The notes below the pieces were generated by a model that was not told where the DNA came from, did no database searches, and was given only the letters and a program-made list of their open reading frames with translations. Shown in pieces: positions 33,982 through 48,599 of a stretch of 64,000 nucleotides of DNA (its first letter is position 1; each line of letters opens with the position of its first letter). The DNA is taken from positions 12,894,001 to 12,958,000 of the forward strand of contig JAEMBT020000002.1 of the NCBI GenBank assembly GCA_018873245.2. Direction: 5' to 3'. A program made the position numbers and the translations under genes. This DNA is from Archegozetes longisetosus (Eukaryota > Arthropoda > Arachnida > Sarcoptiformes > Trhypochthoniidae).

Positions 33982-35065
33982 TGTAAGCATTCTACACATT
34001 AAGATGAGGTCAAGTTTGAGTACACTTTTGAGAATATGCTTGCAATTAATGAGAGATAATCTTTTTGTTCAATCAAATCGTTTCCTATGATTTAACAGAA
34101 CTTTTTGCTCACGTTATAACTTATAAGAATTAGACCAGTACTAAAACTTACTGATGAGTGTGCAGTCAACTTAAGATCTAATAGAGTAGTGATGCCAACA
34201 CAATACAGCCAACAATTCCGATCGATATTATATGGTGTGTCAGGGCTTGCGTTCTGGTACTTATACTTTTCCATTAATACCGCTTTAATGCAGACAACAA
34301 GACATATGACAATCACATTCATGTATTGATGACTCGGAGCAGAGCCGATGCTTGTTAATTGAGTAAATATTTAATGTAAATATAGTCAAGTCACACCTGA
34401 GACATAATACATTGGATCCGAAAAACAACAGTTTCCGCATTTAGGATATAAGATTTGCATGAATTTGAGCAAACCTGAAGCTCATTCTAAACAGTGGTTT
34501 TACGGATCATCTCCAGCTAAACGTAGTAAAAATTGAAGTTTTGCTGAACAATATTTACTCTACAGCTCTACCTAATATGAGTTATCAAATCAATCAATGC
34601 TCTGTTAAAGTACTGTTTGGCTAACTTGAGCTTTGACTCTTATTTGAGAATCAAAACTATGCTTCTATAAGTATTATATGAACTTTTTCAATTATAAATT
34701 AGAAAGTACATCTATCCAGATGAGAGCCAATTGTGTTCATTGTAACCCATAAGTTGAACGAAGATATCTTCAAAGTTATAAAATTGAACATCAATGACTG
34801 ATATAATTCTAAATTGTTTTAATCAATTACTAACTAAGATTTGCATATTTTAGATGACATAAATTTAGTAAATATTTTGTGATTATAAAATGAATCAAAG
34901 AACAAATATGATTAAGTAGAAAAGAAAATCAGAAACGATAGAAAGTGTAGTCATGTGTGAGAAGTGATTTACAAACAAACTCTTGACGTGAATTTTATGC
35001 AGTCATAAAAGTATAGAATTGAAATACCATTTTTCTAGTTTTTATTTAGTTTAATTCAAACTTAC

Positions 35066-35099
35066 AGTCTAGACTTATCGTCGTCGTGATCGTCATCAT
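35066..35099 (-). other. Candidate 34-nt micro-exon upstream of Dok
   Basis: On the minus strand a good acceptor (TTTTATTTCAG) and a consensus donor (GACT|GTAAGT) flank a 34-nt GC-richer segment reading ATGATGACGATCACGACGAC and onward. It can be read as MMTITTTISLD or as the acidic DDDHDDDKSRL. It lies 1.1 kb upstream of Dok exon 1 on the same strand, so a 5'-UTR exon or alternative leader of Dok is plausible. Splicing its first frame directly to the acceptor just before 33990 would meet a stop, which favours a non-coding role. Splice-site evidence only. Confidence 0.3.
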
Positions 35100-38000
35100 C
35101 TGAAATAAAACTTGCGATAGTTTTACAGTTAAACTATTGGTGTTTGAATTTTGTTTCAATCGATGAGCTCTCTTTCACTCAATAGCTTGAACAAGAATTT
35201 TGTTTTCTCAATTTATAGTACAATCAATTCATAGTACAATCAATTCTATTGAATGTCTATTCGTTAACTTGAAAAAAGTACTTTAGCAATACATAAGAAT
35301 TGAATGCGAGCAAACTTGTCTGCTTTATAGCTCTTAACTTTTGAACGTTTGATCTTGTGAAGGACAATCTGCATCAATTATTAGAGCTTTTCACATCTCA
35401 GTTTCATTCTTCGTACTGACATATAAAATGAATTCATGTATACATATCGAAATACTTGACAACTAGGGCTCCAAAAATTTTCATAAAAGCAGCACTAACA
35501 ATAAGCAAAGCATTGTTGACAAGTCTTGTCATCAATAGATCAAAATCTCATATAATATAAAAAATTATTCCATATCTGTTACGAATCCATTAAAAAGCAG
35601 TAGATATTGTCATTAAATGTTCTAAACAATAAGTTATTTGTTATTTTTAAAAATGGTTTTGAAAATATCATTTGTAAGTTATACTTTCTTATATAAGGTT
35701 TAGTTCGTCAGCAATCGATTATGTTTATTTTGGAAGAAATAATTGTTTTTGAAAAGATTTATCATGGATTGATGTATAAAACTGAATAAATGGTCTTTTT
35801 ATTATCAATATTTGGCTTTTATTCTAAGCATCAAAACTTTGATGTTTGTTATGAAAAAATTGGATGTGCTCTTCTATTTCTGAGACATTATTGTGATATG
35901 TTACCCACAAAGATAAAACATGAACAAATAATTGAGCGATCATTAAACTTACAAATATGTCGAACAAAATTAAAAACTTGAAATTTTCGTTCTCATTGAA
36001 CGAAATGAACTCATTAGTAGTCCAGATGTGAATCCATCTAAAAGTAAAATCAAGATCACTATGATTAATAATCGAGATCGTAGAATCATAAACATGCGAT
36101 AGTAACCAATAATGTTAAGATTTCAGAATAAGCTTCGACTTTTCTCGCTGATATATCCAGAAATTAGAGTTTGTAGTGACGGAATTTCAAATTTCGTCAA
36201 AATTTTCATATTCGAAATTCCGAAGAAATGAAACTGTGGGTATTGTATAAAACAAGCCCACCTCAGAATCATCATGGAATTTAGCTTTCTAAAGTTTTTC
36301 GAGGGCGTAGAATTCATTTCCGGGGGTCTCAAATGTTGGAAATAGGTGCTTGCGGATATACAACTGTGCTCGATATTTTGAAATTTTTTGGTGTTTTTGG
36401 CACTTCTGAATGGGTAACTAGTGAGTTAGGTTAGTGTTGTGATGACTTTCCGTTATCTTATTATATAGAAAATTTGATTAATCCTTATTTTTATTTTGAA
36501 TTTGAAATATTTAAATTATCCATATTTTTAATATTAATTTTTCACATCTTAAACTATCTGAAACGTTCCTCTTACTGTAGTACATTAAAATATATTTGTT
36601 TTTAACCTTGTTTGATATAACCTTTCTATCTTATCCTTTACACTCTACCAGTTTAATGATTTAACACTAGAAATAAGTTTCTAAACAACATAAAATGCAA
36701 GCCGTAGATCACTAAGAAATTCTTGATATACATATTAAAAGTCGATGTTCTAGTTTGATTGCATAATTATCTACATGACCAGAAACCTTTGATTCAGACT
36801 AACTAATAACCAGTCAGCAATTCTAATCAATACTGATTCATGTTTTTCTATACTCTGTCTCATACAATATCCTCGAGTGTCGTCCAAAAATACTTAATCA
36901 ATGAATTTAAATTTGTTACCTAACTAAATCTACTATATAGAATGAACATCAATATAAATTAATTTTAAAGAAAATTTCTCATTGGAATACACTTAAATGT
37001 TCATTCTTAAATAATCGAAAGCGAAGGTTAACTCTAAATTAGCAATATTCTGTGATCGGAAAAACTATGGATTGGTTCCTATCCCCATCGCCATGTCTTG
37101 CTTTTTCAGTTCCATTCCTACAATTCTCATGTAAATCAAGTTTAAGTATGAAGCGAGTTATTCAAATTGTATAAATGGATGAGTATTACAGGAAAGCAAA
37201 TGCGTATTTCTTACAGTTTTCATGACTTGCACTACAACTCTTGAAAGTTGACTCACTCTATTATTTCAGATTTTTAAACAAATTGAGCTACAACTTGAAA
37301 ATATTTATCATTCATACAAAAAATTGTGAAAACTTACAATTTATCTTTTAGAACGCTGTTTAACAAAAGAACGTTTCTTCAACATTTGCTTATTGCAAAA
37401 GTCATATATTAAACCAGATATTCCACACAAACGTAATTTAATTTCCTTACCCTGAGATACAGTAATTGAAATACAGAGTAATTGAAAATAACATTCACAA
37501 AAAAGGGTTTGAACAAAACAACCAAAAACCATTTTGCTTTTATTCATTTATTAGTGACTTTTCCAACAATTTGACCCAAATTTGATTTGAACTAATGTAT
37601 TAATCGATTCAATCCATGAGCCTTTGTCTTCAAGATCAGACTTACATTATTTTTGACGGAACATTCGTTTTTTTAAAGAAATTCCTGAGAGAATGTCATA
37701 ATTTTCTCACATAAAAAATTGCTAAAACATAATATTAATAATTGGGTGATCATTTGCATTAAAACGTTATTATGTGTCAAAATTTTTATATGTTAAAATT
37801 TTCGAAACCTTATTAGCTCTTTGCTAGCTTATCATCAAATACTACTAATCAATGGCTAAATTTTCAAAAATATTTTAGAATCAAAAAACAAGTTTTGAAA
37901 ATAATTCGACCATATAATACATGAATCATTAATTTATTCAAAAGTATTTCTAGTGAAAAATCTATTCAATTAGTTATTTTTGTATTGGGATCAATATTTG

Positions 38001-41000
38001 AGTTGATTTTAGCTCTGAAAGTTTCTTCTAATAATTAGATCGTTACTTAATCAAAGTTTTGATAACTAGAATCACATCATAACGCATTGAAGAACAAGTA
38101 ATATTTAGTTATTAAATGATGTGCTATCAAACTTTTAGTTCTTTAGTTAATACATAGTTTGTTGATTCGGTTAACTTTCATTAGTAAAGTTAAGCTTTGT
38201 CTGAACTGCTCAGTCTTTCAAGCCTTACAAAAATTAATAAGAAAAATATTAAATTATCTATAATGCGTTAACCAATAATCTGATCGTGGAATTAGTTGGA
38301 GAGAGAACAGACATCCGGCCAGGCTTTAAGCCACAATACACTTTCTAGACTCTAACGTACATTAAGTTTTCATTTATCAAATGCACAATCAATTTGAAAA
38401 AAATTAAATTAAGATTATATTACGCTTTAGTGCACAAACATTTCAGTTAACTTTGAGATCAGCGTTTATGGACATAAACTGAGTAAACCTTTCGAAGGAA
38501 ACACTTTCATAACTGGATCTGATGTCGTCCAAAATCGAATTAGATTCTATTCTATTGTCTACTCTGAGAAGAAAATCAATTTTATTTTGCTCTCAAGAAC
38601 ATCAACAGAAAACGCAAACAACAGAAAGGCTTTCAATTATCAGTAAATTTTTATATTATAACATTGAAATTACCTTTAGATATGATAGATGTCAAACATT
38701 TTAGAAATTTAAAAACAAAACAAAGTTTCAATTTTGTTGAAAGCTTAACCATTTGCTATATCTTCTACGCTACAGCGGTATTGGTATCGATCGTGATTCG
38801 GTCAAATTATTGAATTGATGAAAAGCACAAGTTGTGTATTCTTGTTTATATTGAACGCCATTCTATTTTAAGCGCTCATTTCATCAAATAAAACATGAAT
38901 TTTGTTGATGAAAGAAATACTAACAACAGACAGATTATAAATGAACCTATTTTTACAAATTATGCAGTACAACAATCCAAAAACAATTAACCAGAACGCA
39001 TTTCTGTTCAACGTTATAAACTTGTTAAGCTTTAATTAACGAGGATGTCTTTTAGCAATTATGTTATCAAAATCAACACTTTTATTACCTATTATTTTAT
39101 TATTAAAACAATAGCTTTTTCAATAAAAGTCTGTCTATTTGTAAAGAAACAGATTTATTACTTTCGTGATCAAACTGTGAATCGAAGGTATATCGCATCT
39201 CATTCGATAAGACTAACAAAACTTTTATTTCATATCCATTAGATTTGATTCAATTAAAGTCTTTCAAGTCGTTGAGCAAATGTTGAACTTTTGCAAAAGT
39301 TACTCAAATAGTTTATGTGAGAGTTTTCTAGAACTGAGGATCTTTTCAATTCTAATATCGTGAAGTTTAATTATCTGAACGATTACGTGCAACACTTAAC
39401 GTAGCGCTGACGCTTTTCATTACAATGGATTACAAATATGAATTTATGCACACATTAATTGTGAAACGGTAATCCATTGTTCAAGCTTTCAACAAACAAT
39501 AAAAACAATAGATACTGTAATGAGTAAATAATAAATTTAAGTTTTTACCTCAGATAAGGTAATAAATTGGGTAAAAAATTGGATAAACCTTCTTATTATG
39601 CACTAACGATTAGAAACGGTCTGGTGAACATATCAAAAGCTTTGTTTAAGTTTAATAATGTAGTTCTAAGTAAGAATTTTGTTGGGTTTTATGTTTTTTC
39701 TTTAAACTAATAATTACACGAGGGCTACTTGAATAAAGCGAACTAACTTTATTACATTATAAAGTCAATGACATGCCTTACTTATTGCTCGTATATTTTG
39801 GTTAAAGTGGTCCATAATATATAATTCTAGCATTTTGGTGCCAACTCGTGTGTTAATTATCACGAAAAGTATTATCTAACAATGATCTCAAAGTAAACAC
39901 TCGAAAAAAACTTTATATAAAATAAGAGAATTATATAAACCATTATATCTTATCATTAAAACAAAAAATGTTATATTGTGTCAGTTATCAGATGTCGGAT
40001 TGCTCTAAATTTGATGCTAGAATACAAATAAAAGTTTAGAAATTATTTCTAAAATTGATCCACCTGTATAGCCGCGTAATGAAGATGGAAAAGTTGTTAA
40101 ATTTTTCTTACTCGTAGCAGGATAATTATTCATAAGTTAATGTTACTGTACTCTAAATTTACTGATTTCAAATTATTGACTGACATCCAATAATGATTAT
40201 AATTAGAAAAGAACAATTTCTCTCATTTCTACCTTTACATGTCATAAACAGAAGGAAATGGATTGGGTTGCGATTGGGTTGTATGAAAGGTTGTATGAAA
40301 AAAATGCTGGCATAACAGGATTAAAGACTTAACAGTTGACCCAAAGGTTTGTAAAATACGCTCAAAAATGTGAGAGCACTGAACATAACCAAGTCTAATG
40401 AATATTGTCGTGGATCAAGTATTTGAGAAATGATGGCAACTCGACCTTAAAGGCAAATTCATTTCAATTTTTCTTCATATCGGAATCTTTGACTTAACGT
40501 TAGAGAAAAAGTGTGAGAATAGAAAGCAAATGTCAAGAATTGACTCATAAAAAGCAGTTGATGTAAGCATTGCATAACGAATAATGATTGCCGATCACAA
40601 TAATTAAAGTTTGTTGAGAAAAGGTTAACGATCCTCCACCATAATTACGATTTCTATTATTCAATATTTAATATATTTGCCCTCATAATCACATTATAAC
40701 TAAACTCTAGTAATTTTAAATTAAAATTCATATCGATTTCAAAATGAATAAGTTTAAGAAACTTGTTTTCCGATTGGCTGTATATTTTGATTAATAATTG
40801 TTGTGAATTGTGTTGTGATTGTACTCTCATAATTAGAAGCCATGTCTATTTATATCAATGGTATCGGTTTGAAAAAAACATGCATTTAATCAGCTCTTTT
40901 CGAACATAATTTATTTGTTCAGATTTATTACTTTTAAATTAGAAAAACTATCTTGAACTGCCTTAGAAAGATTTTCAGGGAGTATTCAACTTAATCTTCG

Positions 41001-41056
41001 TGCAAAAATTTGATAAATTATTTGACATACACAACTAATAAGAAAATAAATGCCAC

Positions 41057-41995
41057 GGCTAGACTTCGAAATGACTAATTTCATAACGGTTAATCTCTGT
41101 TTTGAATCCCCTAACAACCACTTCCAGAATGACTATCCCATTTTTCAAATTTTGGAATAATTTAAAAAAAATCTTTTGAATTAACAATACTGGAAATTTG
41201 AGTAAACAAGAAAGTGTCAAACATTTTAAAATCAGTTCTCTCTTCAAAAAGAAGTATGAATGAAATATTATAAAATATCAATGCACTCCCTTAGGACTAA
41301 TATACAAATATTTTTTAATTCTGGGCTTCACATTTGAGGCTAAAGCACCATACAAGTTTTGATTTCAGTTAATTGTTTGACTCTTAATTAATTGGAAAAT
41401 AATATAGAGATAAGTCTTTGATAAGTCTTATTGCGAAGAGTTTTAATAGTATAAAATCAAAGATAATATAACATATAAATTATCTATATATTATACGATT
41501 GATTAATTAATGCAAAATTTCATTCGTATCAAGCTGTACTGAAGTAAAGCTAAAAGTTTGGTAAAGATATTAAAAGTTGGATTGATTCTAAACTTTTAAC
41601 AATCTGAATTACCTTCAACTTAAAAGTGGTGTTTAATACTTATACTCATAATCTAAAGTGTAAGGCACAGGTTCAAAAGAATAAATATTGATGTGCACTT
41701 AACTGATAAAATTGAGACTAATTTCAACTCGAAAACAATGAACTTAGAATGGCTTTACTATTTTATATTGCATTGTGCTCTTTTATATCGCTTTATACTA
41801 TATTATCATTATTATTATTAGTAGTAGTAGTATGTAGCAGCAGCAGTATAATAGTATACAATGCGATTACTAGCTGAATTTACTGAACCTTAAATTCATT
41901 TAGTTTACTTATTAGGATCAAAATGGGAAAATCTGCTAATAGAAACAAAAAACAGGGTTTGGCCGATATGAAATTAGCCATTCTGAGGTACTCTC
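41057..41995. mobile_element. Non-autonomous TIR element, copy C, with exact 8-bp target duplication
   Basis: Left end GGCTAGACTTCGAAATGAC; right end inverse GAGAGTACCTCAGAATGGC, both followed by CTAATTTCATA-type sequence. Direct repeat AATGCCAC at 41049-41056 and 41996-42003, no mismatch. The left 100 bp aligns with copy B (GTTTTGAATCCCCTA versus GTTTTGATTCCCCTA). The interior differs from A, B and D and contains a trinucleotide repeat tract. Confidence 0.75.
41804..41850. repeat. Trinucleotide microsatellite (ATT, then TAG, then CAG)
   Basis: A short compound tract of ATT, TAG/GTA and CAG units lying inside TIR element copy C. Probably slippage-derived; no coding role. Confidence 0.7.
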
Positions 41996-44900
41996 AATGC
42001 CACATATTTTCAGTCAAATCTTTTTTCTATGATTTTCGAAACTAAAGACTGATAAACTAGAGTTGGATTAGTGTGTTTTCATTTTGCCATTTCTTAAATA
42101 ATATATAAGTCAAATTTTTCTTTAGACTTAAGATAGAATTTCTCTCATGCGATCTAAGGTTAACATGATTTCAAAATTATATTTGTTTTAATATATAATC
42201 AGTTTCTAAGCTTATATTAAAAAAATTTCTAAGATTTCCTTGAAACGTAAAGACTTGAGAAAAATTTTAATATATAAACCAAGAAAAAAGTGAATGTCAG
42301 GAGTAAGAGAAAGAATAGTTTGATTTATAATAAAAATAATGTCAAGGAAAATAATCAAAGCATTTTAATAATTCAGTATTTCTAACAATATGATTAATTG
42401 AAGGATACAAATGATACAGTTTTGGTAACTATATGAACCACTAAATTGAAAAGAGACGTGAATCAATTTCTTGATGTCGATGTCTGAGATTTACAAGTCT
42501 TATTTGCAGCAATTGTTAGTCGGCGCTAAAACACGAAATGAAAAAACAAGAACCGTTAACAATAAAGTGGTTTTGCACAATAATTGCAAACGTGACACTT
42601 TATTTAATTGAACCACAAAAAATCTTTTAGATCTTTCTGATTGATTTTATTACCATTGATGGGTGGAGAGCGTGAAGCCAAAAGCTTTCATTGAGGTTTT
42701 GAAACAAAAAATAAGAGCACTTTGAATAATAAAAGTTGTGACCTCTTCAGTCTTTTATATTAGTTCAGTAGAACATTATTTGAAATATAATTCCTTTTCA
42801 AATGCGTATTAGTATTACGATTTATAGTTGTAGAAGTATGCCTTAGCTCTCATTCACATCAAACTTCAATCGAAATAATCAAAAGAAACACAATTTATTC
42901 GTTTGATCGATTAACAAAAGTCGTTTAATTTGAATAATTTACACTCATTTTCTTTCTGTCTCAGTCATTCAGTTCTCAATTCTTTGAATTGGATTTTGTT
43001 AAAGCAACAAAAATGATAAAAAACTTAAGCAATGCCTGAAGTCATTTATTTGAAATATAGTCCATCCGTGCCATAAAATTAAGACCGGATTGAGCTAAAG
43101 ATTTTCAAGGAATATCGCTCAAGTATTTGAATACTTAATGAAATAATTGCTGTTGAACGCATAACTACGAATTACTTTGTTATGATTGATCATTTCCTAA
43201 TTTAGCGGTATTTAAACCTTCAAACAAAATACTTTAATCCATTGCGACAGTCATCTCAACCAGTACTTGCCGCTCAACTATTGTTTATTAATTAAGATCC
43301 AAAGTTTAATGTTTTTAATTAACGACAAAAAATGATTTCTCATATTTTTACCTCATATCGATTTGTTCTCTTTTCCTCAATTTTTGTCTCTTTTTGGAAA
43401 CAATGATCCCTAAAAATGATCGGTATTTTCATATACCCAATTAAAAATATATGGCTAAGCATATAATTTGGATAAATTTGAATTTCAAATTGTTCCTCAA
43501 TCTAGAGAACAAATTTATTAGGAAATCATTACAATATTCGAAAATAACTTGAAGCGAGTGTTTGTATTCATTCCGCTCATGAGTTGTTTCATAAGAAAAG
43601 GGCAAAATTTAAGACTATAACTCAATTTAATGAAAAGTAAGCTTATATTTGTCATTCCGACTGAATCTATTAACAAATTTTAAAATGTATGAGATCTGAC
43701 CCAAAATTAAGTCTTAAAATAAAAATTTAAATTTGAGCTTGTGGTTTTAAAAAAAATGTTTTTTGACGTTTGAGAATACAACAGATCTCGGAAAAGATTT
43801 TTCAACAGCATTTATTTAGCTCAAGCCTTACAGTCCCTCAACTTTTATCACTCAGTAAATACTTGTAGAATTGTTGAATCATTCACCTTATGAATGAGGC
43901 CCTGAACGAGACGAGTCGTATAACGAACGAGTTATGCTAATTTTTATTCTATTTCAAAATGGATAAAAATGAAATTGGAGGAAAGTATGTGTTTCTGGTA
44001 CTTTTTAAAAATATCTGTTTGTACTTTTGTGTTGCAATTTATACACAATAAATAAAATGTTTGATTATCATTAAAATTCGGTTATTCACCTGAAATTTGG
44101 CAAAAATATAAGATTTTTGACTGCATTTAATGGAACATTGCTTTCATCAAAATATTCAAATTCATAGTTGGTTTACATCCAAACGTATTATGAATAGATT
44201 TTGCAATGAAAAGCGTGTCATCAAAAAGATCGATCAATTTTCATGCCATCAAGTTATTCAAAGTTGATAAAAATATCAGGAACATTATTTAATGAAAATT
44301 AGATTAAAAGTTTGAGCGAGTATTTTATCATTTTTTGTGTTTTCATAAAATTTAAGATTTGGCAGCTCTTAAACTTTAATCTAACGGAAAACATCTTATC
44401 TCATATTCAGTAAAATAAGAATCAGACAATCAAAATTATCTATCTATCAACATAAGTGTGATCAGTCAAATTTTATACGGATTCCATGTGTATACATTTT
44501 GATAAAATTGTCAAATTATAACCTACTATAGAAGCAGTCTTTTTTCAAATATAAATTAGTATACTTTGGTATTGGTTCAATTTTGACTTATCAAATAGTT
44601 TTACAATTGAACATTAGCAACTTAACAGCTTGATGCAGTCCAGTACTTTTACTGTTTGGCCCATTGAAGGTGCGAAAGATCCTCAACTGTTGTGAATGAC
44701 TTCCTATTGTAGTTCTTTGTTTTTTTTTTACTTTTTTGTTTGCATTAGCATAATTAGTCTTTAGCATTAGCTATAGGACTCGTGTACATAATACAACCTA
44801 AATTCGTAATGGAAGGCTAAAAGCAGTAGGTTCATTAATCCATTTTCACTGTCATGTGTCAAGAATGGACATACTGATGGCTGTAAACAACAAAATAATC

Positions 44901-47900
44901 AACTGGTCTCTAAAATTCATCATTAATTTAAAGGTGTTTGCATGCATAGAATCAATATTGAGTTTTAATCATTTTGCTGAGTTAAACTACATAAATAGAA
45001 CAAATTTAACATGGGTAGGATATTAAGACATTTCAGACTTGTTTTCTATTTAATCGTTTTCTGTCAAACTTTGATTTTAATGACATCATCTGAAGAGAAT
45101 AGTTGAAATTTTTAATTCGAAATAAATTACTTGTTTGTGTGAACTGACGAATTTTTAGCAGAATATAAGTTGTCATATGAGCCAAATATATGTCTGATTT
45201 CATCGCTATATTGCTTGAGGTGTTGAACAAATTTATGCTACGTTTTGATTGTTTTGTATTGAACGGATAACGCCTAAGTTATGTACTTTTAATGAATATC
45301 TGGTTATTTCAGGTTTTGTAATTAATAAGAAAACAGTTTCATATGTTTGATAGAATTTACTTTTCAGTAGAAATACTGAAGTCATTCGTAACTTTGAAAG
45401 CGTATGTAATATTCCGTCGCTTCATCAAGCTGAATCTTTTTGAAACTGTATTGTCTTTAAAGATCATACGAAATAATGCTCCTCTTTTATTAAGGTAGAA
45501 TATGGTTATTGGATGTTTCTTCTGAAATATGATCATCCTCGAAATTGCGAACAATCGATTTTTCTTTATATGTAGCATAGATTTATCAATAACAAAAGTT
45601 TTCAACATATCATTCGAATATCTATACATTATATTCAGATACAATACTAGAATAAGTAAAATATTTTATAATTGGATTCTTTTGTGCAATTTTATAGCAA
45701 CTCAGTAAATTGCAAAATTTTGAGTGCTAGACAACATAAGTTTTACTCGACTAGAATATAGTTTACATATTGTAATATATTTCGATATAAAGACTTGATT
45801 CTTATTCTAGAATTCAGAAAAAATACATTCGATTGCTTCAATTTTGAATAAGTCATATAAACTTTGATGTTTTATCAGTTGAAGTTCTATTTCTTCAAAT
45901 TGTATTTTATAAATTTGGTTCATCAACTTGTCGATGAAACAGACAATAACATGAGTTAGTCGTGAAAAGTCAATCGTTATCCAGTTTTTTAAACAGAGAT
46001 TTTAGAGATTTCACTAGATAGTCTCCATTTTAATTCCTTTGGCCATATTTGAGTTAATATAAAATGATTGCTAACAAACTTTGAATGGCTGGCAGACAAA
46101 GAATGAGTTTGTGACCAGTTCTTGAAATATCAACAGTAGAAGAAGTTATACTACAAGTAATAACGTTAAGTTAAATCTGACGAGTCAGCGCTGATCATGG
46201 AATTCATTCCTTTAAGGCATGATAAGTCCAACACTTATAAAAGAGTAATACTATTGAATAACTGTTTCGACTAATAATAGACTTAAACCGGGAGGCAAAG
46301 GCTTTGATTTTTATCAAAGTGATTATGCTAACTTTGATATCGAAATAAAATTAAAATACGTGATAGACAAATAAAACATTTAAAATAAGTAGCTGTTCAT
46401 ATATGCATGGAATGCATTCTCGGAAGTTCCTCAACTCCTCAATCATCGATAATTATATTTTATATGCTCATAAGCAAACTTGACTTTGAAAAATTTTCAA
46501 ATGTAAATTCCTTGAACACTCATTGTAGTATGTTACTCAATTGCTTATTGCAACAAGTCGATTTTAGGACCTTGCTCATTACAAACATGAATCAGACAAT
46601 TTCTTAACTTTTTTTCTATAATTTACATACTTCAACATAAACACTATAAACTATTGGGATCATCGAGTCTATCGATAAGTAGCGATAATAATCATCACAT
46701 AACAAAAATTGCTGAACGTAAAAAATATTTGACTCGATATAACATAAAATTTGGCTCAAAATTGTTAAACTTGACCACAACAGTTTTACTGTTAGGTTAT
46801 AATAAACATTAATTCAAAATAGCAAAAAAGATATTTTAATATGAAAAATGCTTAAACCTGTCAAATAGTTTCAATACACTATCATTATTGGTATAACTAC
46901 TATTAAGGTAAAAGAGGTCATACGTGTAATAAAACTTATAATACATTTCAAACTTGAGAAACACAGCTTGAGCAAACTTTAAATTCTTGTCGGGAGGCTT
47001 GAAAGGAAACTAGACTTCAGCCTCAAATCGATTTATAAACTTGGACTCATTCATGTTTGAAATTCAATAAAACGAACAAATTAAAGGATTTACATAAGAT
47101 TATTATAGTATTAGTTTAAGCTTTCGGTTTTTCAATAACATTTTATAAGATATTCTAAGTGTCAATTTGAAGAAATCATTAAAAAATCTACAAAGTAAAA
47201 GAAAGTATTTAACTCGACTTTTATAGTAGTCATTTTATTACCATCTATAATTTACGATCTTCAATATCACGATAGCTTCATTTGAGATAGTTCCATTTGA
47301 GTCATTAAGACATTTTAATCGGCAATTGATACAATAGATGAACTTCTTCATGAGTTCGTACATTTAGCTCACTATTTACAACATGAATTAGAGTATCTAT
47401 TTTTTATAATAAATGTATTTGTTTCAAAACTTTTCGAGTTGAATGAGAAACATTTTTATTAATATTTGAAAGATCTGAAAGGTAGCCCATATTTCGATAC
47501 CAAACTTATAAGATAACAGGTTAATAGTTTATATTTTGATATAATCTATTGTTTTATATGATGGTATATCCACCTGTCAAAAAATTTGTTATCCGGAAAT
47601 GAATAATATAAGTATAAACTCATAAGATATATTTAAACAGTGCTGTACATTCACGTCTTCATCGTATCGTTAATGATCTGTAAAATGTATTTCATCTGTT
47701 GATACCCAAATGTTTTTATCCTGTTAAGGGAACAGTTCAATCAGGACTGCAATAACACTAAGCCAACAGCCAACTAATTGCGTTATCAAAAGTTAAAAAT
47801 AAACAAAAATCTTATATTATAGGTCATCAATTCCTGTTATAAGTGTTTTTGTTGATTTAGCAAACTTTAAACTGTTTGTTGCATTATTTCAATTTATAGC

Positions 47901-48569
47901 TTCCAGTCGTGACATTGACATTGAATAAATAGAAAACTGATTTTTCTCATTCAGCACTCAGACTGTCGTCACTCAAAAGGTATTTTTGTTTTGAATTTGT
48001 ACATATTTAAGACTCATTCATTTATCTGGCATTTTATTAAAATATCGCACCCTATCATAAATGGATACAAAAATTTAACCGATCGTCAGATCATTTGATA
48101 TGCTGTAAAATGTGTCACAACTATTCGAATACTAATTATAGAAAATATTTTTTCCTAAAACAATTGCTATATTACTTGACAACTTTATAGAGATCTCAAA
48201 TAAAAATATAAAAATGCCAAACATTAATGAATGTAAGTTGACCTAAATTTAGTCTTCAATACAAGTAATGATTTAAAAATATGCAAAAACTTATCACAAA
48301 TTTCATTATTAATTCAAATAATATTTTTATTATTAAATCTAAATTATATATTTAATGCAATCCTAACAAAAGCTCATAATAATTGTTTGTATAAATTTAA
48401 TACCAGTTTCTTAATCGTATCTAAAGCTCTCTTACAAATTATATTAAATATCAATTATTTGATTCTAGACAATATTTCTTATTATTGTAATACATTCACT
48501 ACAAAAGTTATTTGCGTTGCAGTACGAAAAGATTGTGGCCTTTAGTTGTAGTTTTTGGAGAATACTTAC

Positions 48570-48599
48570 CTGCACGAAGACTATGTGCCTCAGGCTATA
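48570..48599 (-). other. Candidate 5' exon (30 nt or longer) of a minus-strand transcript
   Basis: On the minus strand, acceptor-like TTTTTGTTTAG is followed by 30 nt ending in GTGCAG|GTAAGTATT, a near-perfect donor. If the donor belongs to a first exon, transcription would start within a few hundred bases upstream. That would place a Dok promoter close to the uif 5' end, in a divergent arrangement. Only splice consensus supports this. Confidence 0.25.
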
